DNA of 47,174 nucleotides from Nocardioides deserti. GTDB taxonomy: Bacteria > Actinomycetota > Actinomycetes > Propionibacteriales > Nocardioidaceae. The stretch is from positions 1-47,174 of the forward strand of contig NZ_JACMYC010000021.1 in NCBI RefSeq assembly GCF_014266025.1, given 5' to 3'. Each line of letters starts with the position of its first letter. The first letter of the stretch is position 1. A program made the translations under genes and the position numbers. The notes below the pieces were generated by a model, which saw only the letters and a program-made list of their open reading frames with translations, was not told the origin of the DNA and ran no database searches. Shown in pieces: positions 40,962-47,174 of the stretch.

Positions 40962-42350
40962 ATGGCCGGCACCTTCGCGTCGTTCAACACCGGCCTCAGC
41001 GCGCTGCGCTACCAGCGCATCGCGATGGACGTCGCCGCCAACAACATCGCGAACGTCACCACCGACGGCTTCGTACGCCGCCGTGCGGACGCGGTCTCGG
41101 TCGGCGCGGCCACCCAGGCGGCGCTCTGGTCCCGCTCCGACGACACCGCCGGCGGCGTGGCGCTCGGGAGCCTCGACCGGATGGTCGACCCCTTCCTGGA
41201 CGCCCGGGCGCGCCGCGAGCACGGGAAGCAGGCCTACCTCGACACCCGCGTGGCCGTGCTCGACAGGGTGGAGAGCGGGATCGGCGAGCCGGGCGACAGC
41301 GGCGTCGCCGCGGCGATCGACGACTTCGCGGCCGCCTGGGCAGACCTGGGCAACCACCCCGAGCGCGAGGCCGCCCGCACGGCGGTGCTCGCCGCGGGCG
41401 CGACCCTGGCCGACGCCGTCCACGCCCAGGCGGCGAGCATCACCACGGAGATCTCGGACCAGGTCCACCACGCGGTCGACCTGGCCGCGGAGATCGACAC
41501 GGCCGCGGCCGACCTCGCCCAGGTGAATCGCAGCCTGGCCGCGGCGCAGCTCGACGGCACCGACACCAACGACCTGCTCGACCGCCGCGACCAGCTCGCG
41601 GACCGGCTGGTGACGCTCACCGGCGGCGACGTGAACGTCCGCGACGACGGCGGCATGGACGTCTCCGTCGGCGGGGCCTCGCTGGTGTCCGGTGCCACCT
41701 CCGGGTCCGTCTCCGTCACCGGCGGCTCTGCGGGCGCCCCCCTGGCCCTGACGGTGGCCGACGCCTCGACCGGCGCCGCCACCCCCGTCGCCGGCTCCAG
41801 GTGGGGCGGCGAGCTCGGCGCAGTCGCCGAGCTGGTCACCACGACGCTCCCAGCGCACCTCGCCGGCCTGAACCAGGTCGCGCGCAGCCTGGCGGAGGCG
41901 GTCAACACCGCGCACGGGGCCGGCTACGACCTCGACGGCAACCAGGGCGCGGAGTTCTTCGCGTACACCCCCGGCGACGAGGCCGCCAGTCTCGCGGTCG
42001 CCGTCACCTCACCGGCCGGGCTCGCCGTCTCCGGGATCCCCGGCGGCAACCTCGACGGCAGCAACGCCACGGCCCTCGCCGGGGCCACCGACGCCGCCGC
42101 GTCGTCGTACCAGCGCCTCGTCAACGGCTTCGGCAGCACCGTCCAGTCCGCCACCCGACTCGCCAGCACCCAGCGACTCGTCACCGCGCAGGTGGACGGC
42201 TCCCGCGAGCAGCTGACCGGCGTCAACCTCGACGAGGAGACGCTCAACCTGGTCGCGGCGCAGCGTGCCTACGAGGCCGCCGCCCGGGTCATCTCGACCG
42301 TCGACGCGGTGCTCGAGACCCTGATCAACCGGACCGGAGTGACCCGCTGA
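40962..42350 (+). CDS. flgK: Hook-filament junction protein FlgK (HAP1)
   Basis: 462 aa. N-terminal motif SFNTGLSALRYQRIAMDVAANNIANVTTDGFVRRRADA and C-terminal GVNLDEETLNLVAAQRAYEAAARVISTVDAVLETLINR are typical; the middle helix YLDTRVAVLDRVESGIGEPGDSGVAAAIDDFAAAWADLGNHP is the FlgK signature. Its TGA overlaps the ATG of flgL. Confidence 0.94.
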   Translation: MAGTFASFNTGLSALRYQRIAMDVAANNIANVTTDGFVRRRADAVSVGAATQAALWSRSDDTAGGVALGSLDRMVDPFLDARARREHGKQAYLDTRVAVLDRVESGIGEPGDSGVAAAIDDFAAAWADLGNHPEREAARTAVLAAGATLADAVHAQAASITTEISDQVHHAVDLAAEIDTAAADLAQVNRSLAAAQLDGTDTNDLLDRRDQLADRLVTLTGGDVNVRDDGGMDVSVGGASLVSGATSGSVSVTGGSAGAPLALTVADASTGAATPVAGSRWGGELGAVAELVTTTLPAHLAGLNQVARSLAEAVNTAHGAGYDLDGNQGAEFFAYTPGDEAASLAVAVTSPAGLAVSGIPGGNLDGSNATALAGATDAAASSYQRLVNGFGSTVQSATRLASTQRLVTAQVDGSREQLTGVNLDEETLNLVAAQRAYEAAARVISTVDAVLETLINRTGVTR

Positions 42351-43240
42351 TGACCACCTTCCGCGTCACCCAGACGATGCTCGCCAACAGCTCGCTGCGC
42401 TCGATGCAGGCCGGCCTCGGCCGGCTCGCCGCGGTCCAGGAGCAGCTGACCACCGGCCGCGTGCTGAACCGGCCGTCGGACTCCCCCACCGACACGACGA
42501 GCGCGATGCGCATCCGCTCCTCGCTCGCCCGGGCCGAGCAGCACGCGCGCAACGCCGACGACGCCGAGGGCCGCCTCGGGCTCATCGACAGCACGCTGAG
42601 CAGCATGACCAACCAGGTCCGCCGCGCCCGCGAGCTGGTGCTCCAGGGCGCGAACGCCTCCAACGGGGCGAGCTCCCGCCAGGCGCTGGCCACCGAGATC
42701 GACCAGCTGCGCGAGAGCCTGCTCGGCGACGCGAACACCAGCTACCTCGAGCGGCCGATCTTCGGCGGCATCACCTCCAAGGACCATGCGTACGACGCGT
42801 CCACGGGCGCGTGGGACGGCACCGCCGGCGCGGTCGAGCGCCAGGTCGGACCGGACGTCACGGTGCGGGTCGACCTCGCCGGCCCGGAGGTCTTCGGCCC
42901 CGACGGGGCGTCGCTCTTCGACACCCTCGAGGCAGCATCGCTCGCGCTCGTGAGCGGCGACGCGGCGGGCATCGACGGCGCGCTCGACGCCCTGAAGGGC
43001 CACCTCGACCGGATCGGGTCCGCCCAGTCGGTCGTGGGCGCTCGCCAGGCACAGGTCGAGCGGGCGGTGCTCGCCGCCGGCGACAGCAAGCTCGCGCTGA
43101 CCACCCGTCTCGCGGCGGTCGAGAACGTCGACCTCCCGCGGGCGCTCGTCGACCTCAACCTGCAGGAGGTCGCCTACCAGGCGGCGCTCGGCGCGACGGC
43201 CCGCGTGACCCAGCCCAGCCTGCTCGACTTCCTCCGGTGA
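42350..43240 (+). CDS. flgL: Hook-filament junction protein FlgL (HAP3)
   Basis: 296 aa from the ATG at 42350. Flagellin-like ends: FRVTQTMLANSSLRSMQAGLGRLAAVQEQLTTGRVLNRPSDSPTDTTSAMRIRSSLAR and the C-terminal ENVDLPRALVDLNLQEVAYQAALGATARVTQPSLLDFL. Short middle domain. Starts inside the flgK stop. Confidence 0.93.
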   Translation: MTTFRVTQTMLANSSLRSMQAGLGRLAAVQEQLTTGRVLNRPSDSPTDTTSAMRIRSSLARAEQHARNADDAEGRLGLIDSTLSSMTNQVRRARELVLQGANASNGASSRQALATEIDQLRESLLGDANTSYLERPIFGGITSKDHAYDASTGAWDGTAGAVERQVGPDVTVRVDLAGPEVFGPDGASLFDTLEAASLALVSGDAAGIDGALDALKGHLDRIGSAQSVVGARQAQVERAVLAAGDSKLALTTRLAAVENVDLPRALVDLNLQEVAYQAALGATARVTQPSLLDFLR

Positions 43241-43260
43241 GATCGTGGGAGGCTGCTGAC

Positions 43261-43647
43261 ATGTCCGAGATCCCGGTGATCGAGCTCGTGCACCCGCTGC
43301 CGGGCTTTCCCGACGCGCGCCGCTTCGCGCTGGTCGAGCTCGACGAGGACGGCGTGCTCTGCGCGCTCCGCTCGCTCGACGACCCCGACCTCCGCTTCCT
43401 GGTCGCGCCGGCGACGCCGTTCTTCCCCGACTACGCGCCGGTCGTCGACGACACCGCCGCCGAGGAGCTCGCTCTGACCACGGCCGACGACGCGCTGGTG
43501 CTGCTCATCCTCACGCCCGGACCGTCCCTGCAGGAGACGACGGCGAACCTGCGCGCCCCCCTGGTGCTCAACGCCGGCACCCGCCGCGCGTGCCAGGTGA
43601 TCCTCGACGACGCCGCCCTGTCCGTCGCCACCCCGCTCGTCGCGTAG
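43261..43647 (+). CDS. fliW: Flagellar assembly factor FliW
   Basis: 128 aa, ATG preceded by GGGAGG. Family features: IELVHPLPGFPDARRFALVELDEDGVLCALRSLDDPDLRFLVAPATPFFPDYAP and NLRAPLVLNAGTRRACQVIL. FliW binds CsrA and blocks its repression of flagellin translation, and is itself held by flagellin; csrA follows 9 bp later. Confidence 0.95.
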   Translation: MSEIPVIELVHPLPGFPDARRFALVELDEDGVLCALRSLDDPDLRFLVAPATPFFPDYAPVVDDTAAEELALTTADDALVLLILTPGPSLQETTANLRAPLVLNAGTRRACQVILDDAALSVATPLVA

Positions 43648-43656
43648 CCTGTCCGC

Positions 43657-43890
43657 GTGCTGGTTCTGAGCCGTCGGGTCGGCGAGAGCGTCGTCATCGG
43701 CGACTCCGTGACCGTCACCGTCCTCGACGTCCGCGGTGACCTCGTGCGCATCGGCATCGACGCCCCGCGCTCGGTGTCGGTCAACCGCTCCGAGCTCCTC
43801 GCCGAGCTCGAGTCGAGCAACCGGGCCGCCGCGTCGCCGGCCGACGAGACCGTCTCGGCGCTCGCCGAGCAGCTGCGTCGGCGGCGCTGA
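43657..43890 (+). CDS. csrA: RNA-binding translational regulator CsrA
   Basis: 77 aa from the GTG at 43657. Leu4 and the VLSRRVGESVVIGD start, with RIGIDAPRSVSVNRSEL (Arg near residue 44), are the RNA-contact elements of CsrA. A 20-residue charged tail extends past the core. Expected to bind GGA sites in the fliC leader. Confidence 0.95.
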   Translation: MLVLSRRVGESVVIGDSVTVTVLDVRGDLVRIGIDAPRSVSVNRSELLAELESSNRAAASPADETVSALAEQLRRRR

Positions 43891-43909
43891 CCCGGACGGC
43901 GTACGCCGC

Positions 43910-44746
43910 TCAGGCGACGCCGCTGCGCACCGCCGACCGCGGGCGGTAGATCGAGGCCCGCCCGACCGGCACCCGCTCCCAGGCGTCGTCGACGCCGGTG
44001 GTCATCTCGGCCGCGCCGAGGAACAGGTAGCCGTCGGGCGACAGGACCTGCCGGACCCGGCGGAGGATGTCGCGCTTGGTCGGCAGGTCGAAGTAGATGA
44101 GCACGTTGCGCAGCATGACCACGTCGAAGGTCCCCATCGGGGGGAAGGGGCGGACCAGGTTGAGCGTGCGGAAGCTGACCCGGGCCGCGACCTCCGGGTC
44201 GACCCGCCACCCGACGCCAGCCCGCTGGAAGTACCGCACCAGCGTCGTCGCCGGCAGGCCGCGGTTGACCTCCAGCTGGGAGTACTCTCCCGTCCGCGCA
44301 CGCTGCACCATCTCCTCGGAGAGGTCGGTGGCGACGATCTCGACGCGGTGCCCGGCGACCGCCGGGGTGTCCTGGACGACCATCGAGACGCTGTACGGCT
44401 CCTGGCCGCTCGAGCAGGCGCCGCACCAGACGCGGATCGGCCGCCCGCCGCGACGCGCGGCCAGCTCGGGCAGCACCACCTGCTTGAGGGCCGTGAACGG
44501 CTCGGAGTCGCGGAACCAGGAGGTCTCGTTGGTGGTGAGCGCCTCGACCACGGCGCGGGTCGCCCCCGGCGTACGCCGTCGCTCGAGGTCGGCGACGTAG
44601 GCGTCGACGTCCGCGTGACCGGCCGCGCGGGCCAGGGGCAGCAGCCGCGACTCGACGAGGTACTCCTTGCCCGCGACCAGCACGATGGCGCTCTCGGCCC
44701 GGACGACGTCGGCGACGAAGGAGAACGTGCGAGGACTGATGCTCAT
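43910..44746 (-). CDS. cheR: Chemoreceptor methyltransferase CheR
   Basis: 278 aa from the ATG at 44746, overlapping the cheB stop. N-terminal helical domain, then the SAM-binding fold with RVWCGACSSGQEPYSVSM and the RNVLIYFDLPTKRDILRRVRQVLSPDGYLFLGAAEM segment. Methylates receptor glutamates; works opposite CheB. Confidence 0.95.
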   Translation of the reverse strand: MSISPRTFSFVADVVRAESAIVLVAGKEYLVESRLLPLARAAGHADVDAYVADLERRRTPGATRAVVEALTTNETSWFRDSEPFTALKQVVLPELAARRGGRPIRVWCGACSSGQEPYSVSMVVQDTPAVAGHRVEIVATDLSEEMVQRARTGEYSQLEVNRGLPATTLVRYFQRAGVGWRVDPEVAARVSFRTLNLVRPFPPMGTFDVVMLRNVLIYFDLPTKRDILRRVRQVLSPDGYLFLGAAEMTTGVDDAWERVPVGRASIYRPRSAVRSGVA

Positions 44747-45861
44747 CGGGAGGCTCCTGCTACGGGGACGGCGGTGCGCTGCGGGGCGAGCCTGCGCACC
44801 AGCTCGGGGGCGATGTCGGCGAGGGGCAGCACCTGCTCGGCCAGGCCGGCGCCGGCGACAGCGCCCGGCATGCCCCACACGACGGAGGTGGCCTGGTCCT
44901 GGGCGAGCACGCTGCCACCGGCGTCCACCAGGACCTGGGCGCCGCGGCACCCGTCCTGGCCCATGCCGGTGAGGACCACGCCGAGCGCCGCGCCCCCGAC
45001 GGCCTCGACCGCCGAGCGGAGGAGCACGTCGACGGCGGGACGGCAGTAGTTCTCGGGCGGCTCCTGGGAGAGCCGGACGGCCAGCCGGCCCGGACGACCG
45101 GTCACGTGCAGGTGGTGGTCGCCGGGCGCGATGGCCACGGTGCCGGGCAGCAGCGGCTGGCCGTGCTCGGCCTCCACGACTCGGGCGGCGACGTTGCGGT
45201 CGAGCCGGGCGGCGAGCTGGCGGGTGAACAGCGGCGGCATGTGCTGCACGACGACCACGGGCACAGGCAGCGGCGGCAACGCCGCGAGCAGCGTCCCGAG
45301 CGCCTCGGGCCCGCCGGTCGAGCTGCCCACGAGCACCAGGCGGTGCCCGCCCGCAGGCGTGGGCCGGGGTGGGCGCAGGGCGATCGGGCGCGCCTCGCGG
45401 GTCGGGGCCGCCTGACGCGCGGACGTGCGCGTGCCGGGTCGGCCCTCGGGGCGGGCGGCCTGCGGGACCAGCGACTTGATCCGCGGGATGAGCGCGTCGC
45501 GGACCTGCTCCATCGACCGGCCGACGCTCCCGACGTTCGCGGGCTTGGCGACGTAGTCGGAGGCACCGGCGGCGAGGGCGTCGAGGGTCGCTGCGGCGCC
45601 GCGCTCGGTGAGGGTGCTGAACATGATGACCGGCACCTTGCTGCCGGTCGCCCGGATGCGGCGCACCGCCTCGATGCCGTCGACCTCGGGCATCTCGATG
45701 TCCATCGTGACCAGGTCCGGCTCCAGCGCCGCGACCTTCTCGACGCCGGCGCGGCCGTTCACCGCGGTGCCGACCACCTCGATCTCGGGGTCGGCGGCCA
45801 GCAGGTCGCTCACCAGCCGTCGGATCACGACGGAGTCGTCGACGACCAGCACCTTGATCAC
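44743..45861 (-). CDS. cheB: Chemoreceptor glutamate methylesterase CheB
   Basis: 372 aa. Receiver domain with Asp54 in LVTMDIEMPEVDGIEAV and a Lys in YVAKPANVG, then the methylesterase domain with catalytic Ser in LVGSSTGGPEAL, His in VVVVQHMPPLFT and Asp in LTGMGQDGCRGA. Starts 40 bases after its FliA-type promoter. Confidence 0.95.
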   Translation of the reverse strand: MIKVLVVDDSVVIRRLVSDLLAADPEIEVVGTAVNGRAGVEKVAALEPDLVTMDIEMPEVDGIEAVRRIRATGSKVPVIMFSTLTERGAAATLDALAAGASDYVAKPANVGSVGRSMEQVRDALIPRIKSLVPQAARPEGRPGTRTSARQAAPTREARPIALRPPRPTPAGGHRLVLVGSSTGGPEALGTLLAALPPLPVPVVVVQHMPPLFTRQLAARLDRNVAARVVEAEHGQPLLPGTVAIAPGDHHLHVTGRPGRLAVRLSQEPPENYCRPAVDVLLRSAVEAVGGAALGVVLTGMGQDGCRGAQVLVDAGGSVLAQDQATSVVWGMPGAVAGAGLAEQVLPLADIAPELVRRLAPQRTAVPVAGASR

Positions 45862-45908
45862 GTTGCACCCGCTCCTTCGCCCGTCCCGGCCGTCGGCGGG
45901 TCCCCCAC

Positions 45909-45937
45909 CTCATCGGCCGGCGCCGGTCGGACCTGAG
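45909..45937 (-). promoter_or_regulatory. FliA-type promoter of cheB-cheR
   Basis: On the minus strand: CTCAGGTC at 45937-45930, 13-bp spacer, CCGATGAG at 45916-45909. Closest match of the six to the consensus. Predicted leader of about 40 bases. Confidence 0.8.
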
Positions 45938-45944
45938 CGTCGCG

Positions 45945-46802
45945 CTAGGAGGAGGCGCGCCGGACCTCCTGCCAGGCCCCGAGGAGCACCTCGGCGTCCG
46001 CCTCGTCGAGCAGGTCGACGGCGGTCAGCGCCTGGACGGTGCCGGACACCGCGTTCCAGACGCCGTACGCCGCGTCGCGGGCGGTGAGGCCGGCGCGCCG
46101 GAACGCGATCGCGGCCGCGAGCTGGGCGTCGGCGGCCGACCGCAGCCGGTCGGTGACGGCGAGCACCCAGGTGGCCCGGTGCATGGCGGGAGCCCACGTG
46201 GTCGTGCGTGCCCGCTGACGGTCGACGGCGTCGCGCCACGCGGTGCGCGCTGCGTCGTCGCCGGCGGCCAGCGCCGCCAGCACCTCGTCGACGACGGGCA
46301 GGCCGACCGGGGCGGTGTGGTCGCGGACCGGCACGTCCGAGCGCAGGAGCGGAGCCACCATCGCCCGGCGTCGCGGCACCGGGAGCGACTCCTCGAGGTA
46401 GCACGCCACCGCCGCGTCGACGAGCACGTCGGCGGCCTCGGTGACGGTGGGGTCCTGGACGGCGAGGTCACCGCTGCGGACCCAGGTCCGCACGAGGGCG
46501 TCGTGGCGCAGGAACCGCTCGAGCGCCCGGGCGTCGCCGAGGAGCGAGGTCTCCAGCCGCTGCAACGTGCCGGTCCCGGTGCCGGAGAGCTCGTCGACGG
46601 TGCGGGTGCGGCCGGTCGGGACGACGTCGTCCCCCAGCCACGACCCGCGCGCCTCCGAGCCGGGGTGCTGGCGCGCGAGCGCATCGAGCTCGTCGGCGCT
46701 GGCGGTGACCGCGGTGCGCAGCACCGCCGCCGCGCGGGCGCCACCGGGCAGCCGCACGAGGTCGAACCCGAGCGCGGACATGCCCACCAGCGTGTAGGTC
46801 AC
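45945..46802 (-). CDS. Unknown protein between cheB and a chemoreceptor gene
   Basis: 285 aa from the GTG at 46802, which has GGAGGGG about 6 bases upstream. Soluble, Ala-rich and mostly helical, with no signal peptide or transmembrane helix; a notable stretch is SEARGSWLGDDVVPTGRTRTVDELSGTGTGTLQRLE. I do not recognise a domain. It sits on the same strand as cheB-cheR but cheB has its own promoter, so cotranscription is not required. A chemotaxis-linked role is inferred from position only. Confidence 0.6.
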   Translation of the reverse strand: MTYTLVGMSALGFDLVRLPGGARAAAVLRTAVTASADELDALARQHPGSEARGSWLGDDVVPTGRTRTVDELSGTGTGTLQRLETSLLGDARALERFLRHDALVRTWVRSGDLAVQDPTVTEAADVLVDAAVACYLEESLPVPRRRAMVAPLLRSDVPVRDHTAPVGLPVVDEVLAALAAGDDAARTAWRDAVDRQRARTTTWAPAMHRATWVLAVTDRLRSAADAQLAAAIAFRRAGLTARDAAYGVWNAVSGTVQALTAVDLLDEADAEVLLGAWQEVRRASS

Positions 46803-46852
46803 CGTTGCCCCTCCTGCGGTGCGGTCGACGCACGGTACCCACCGGACGCCAC

Positions 46853-46884
46853 GAGCCGGCCGGACCCCATGGTCCGGCCGGCTC
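46853..46884 (-). terminator. Terminator after the chemoreceptor gene
   Basis: A perfect 14-bp stem with a CCAT loop lies 43 bp past the chemoreceptor stop and upstream of the 285-aa gene. No T-run. Confidence 0.65.
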
Positions 46885-46926
46885 GGGCCTGTCCGGCCGC
46901 CCGCCTCCGTGGAGCGGGCAGGTGGA

Positions 46927-47174
46927 TCAGGCCTTGAAGTAGGCGACCGAGCTGCGCAGCTCGGCGGCCATCCGGGACAGCTCGTCGACGGCCACGCGCG
47001 ACTGGTTCATCGCCTCGGTGGTCGACACGGCGGCCTGGCTGACGCCTGCGATGTTGCTGGCGATCTCGTTGCCACCCGTCGCAGCCTCCGCCACGTTGCG
47101 CGACATCTCGTTCGTCGTCGCCGTCTGCTCCTCCACCGCCGACGCGATCGTCAGCTGGTAGTCGTTGATCGAAG
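46927..47174 (-). CDS. Methyl-accepting chemotaxis protein, C-terminal end
   Basis: Only the last 82 codons are in the window; the gene continues beyond 47174. The end of the signalling coiled coil is visible (IASAVEEQTATTNEMSRNVAEAATGGNEIASNIAGVSQAA...), including the adaptation region with Glu/Gln pairs. A GTG within the segment is an internal codon, not a start. Sensor specificity cannot be seen. Confidence 0.9.
   Translation of the reverse strand, partial: SINDYQLTIASAVEEQTATTNEMSRNVAEAATGGNEIASNIAGVSQAAVSTTEAMNQSRVAVDELSRMAAELRSSVAYFKA

Noticed and set aside
1..47174. tRNA, rRNA, CRISPR, transposase or prophage genes
   Set aside because: None seen on reading both strands; the only mobile-type gene is the DUF222/HNH pseudogene.

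Overview
The window comes from a high-GC actinobacterium, most likely Nocardioides or another member of the Nocardioidaceae. The reasons are the very GC-rich codon use, many GTG starts with ATGA/GTGA overlaps, a DUF222/HNH gene beside GGTT...AACC palindromic repeats, a Gram-positive-type flagellum without flgH/flgI, and FliW plus CsrA beside the filament genes. The genus is inference from gene content. I saw no tRNA, rRNA, CRISPR array or insertion sequence.

Left part (1-13.2 kb) is a mixed neighbourhood. It holds the end of an LCP-family cell-wall ligase, overlapped by a crotonase and a small membrane protein. Next is a tightly overlapping cassette (2832-4695) that looks like a type VII (WXG100/ESX) secretion-target set: an SAV_915-like protein, an EspC-like small helical protein and a 414-aa putative secreted effector with a glycine zipper. 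Then come a SigB/F/G-type sigma factor, Dps, a secreted Ig-like protein, a CoA-binding protein, a DUF222/HNH gene broken by a one-base frameshift, and a three-subunit PaoABC-like molybdenum aldehyde oxidoreductase.

From 13.2 kb to the end the window is an almost complete flagellar and chemotaxis island. Read on the minus strand from right to left: fliA; fliC, fliD, fliS, a fliT-like gene; two receiver/CheX pairs; flgB-flgC-fliE-fliF-fliG-fliH-fliI-fliJ, a P60-SLT peptidoglycan hydrolase, fliK, flgD, flgE; an flbD-like gene, motA, motB, fliL; and fliM-fliN-fliO-fliP-fliQ-fliR-flhB-flhA with an unlisted small membrane protein at the end. On the plus strand, divergent from fliA, run flgN-flgK-flgL-fliW-csrA. 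cheB-cheR, an unknown 285-aa protein and the 3' end of a chemoreceptor gene close the window. cheA, cheW, flgM, flgF and flgG were not found here.

The most informative unlabelled signal is a promoter motif, CTCAGGTC-N13-CCGATGAG, found at the head of six transcription units (fliC, flgN, flgB, flbD-motA, fliM, cheB), always with 13 bp between the boxes. Its geometry is that of sigma-28/FliA promoters, so the FliA gene in the window probably drives early basal-body, motor, chemotaxis and late filament genes alike. The fliC leader has a hairpin with GGA in its loop and a second GGA in the Shine-Dalgarno, the layout expected for CsrA repression relieved by FliW, and both regulators are encoded 4.5 kb away. 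Other unexplained structures are a perfect 34-bp palindrome between fliA and fliC, an 89-bp AT-richer inverted repeat between the oxidoreductase and flhA operons, and a direct repeat between fliA and flgN.
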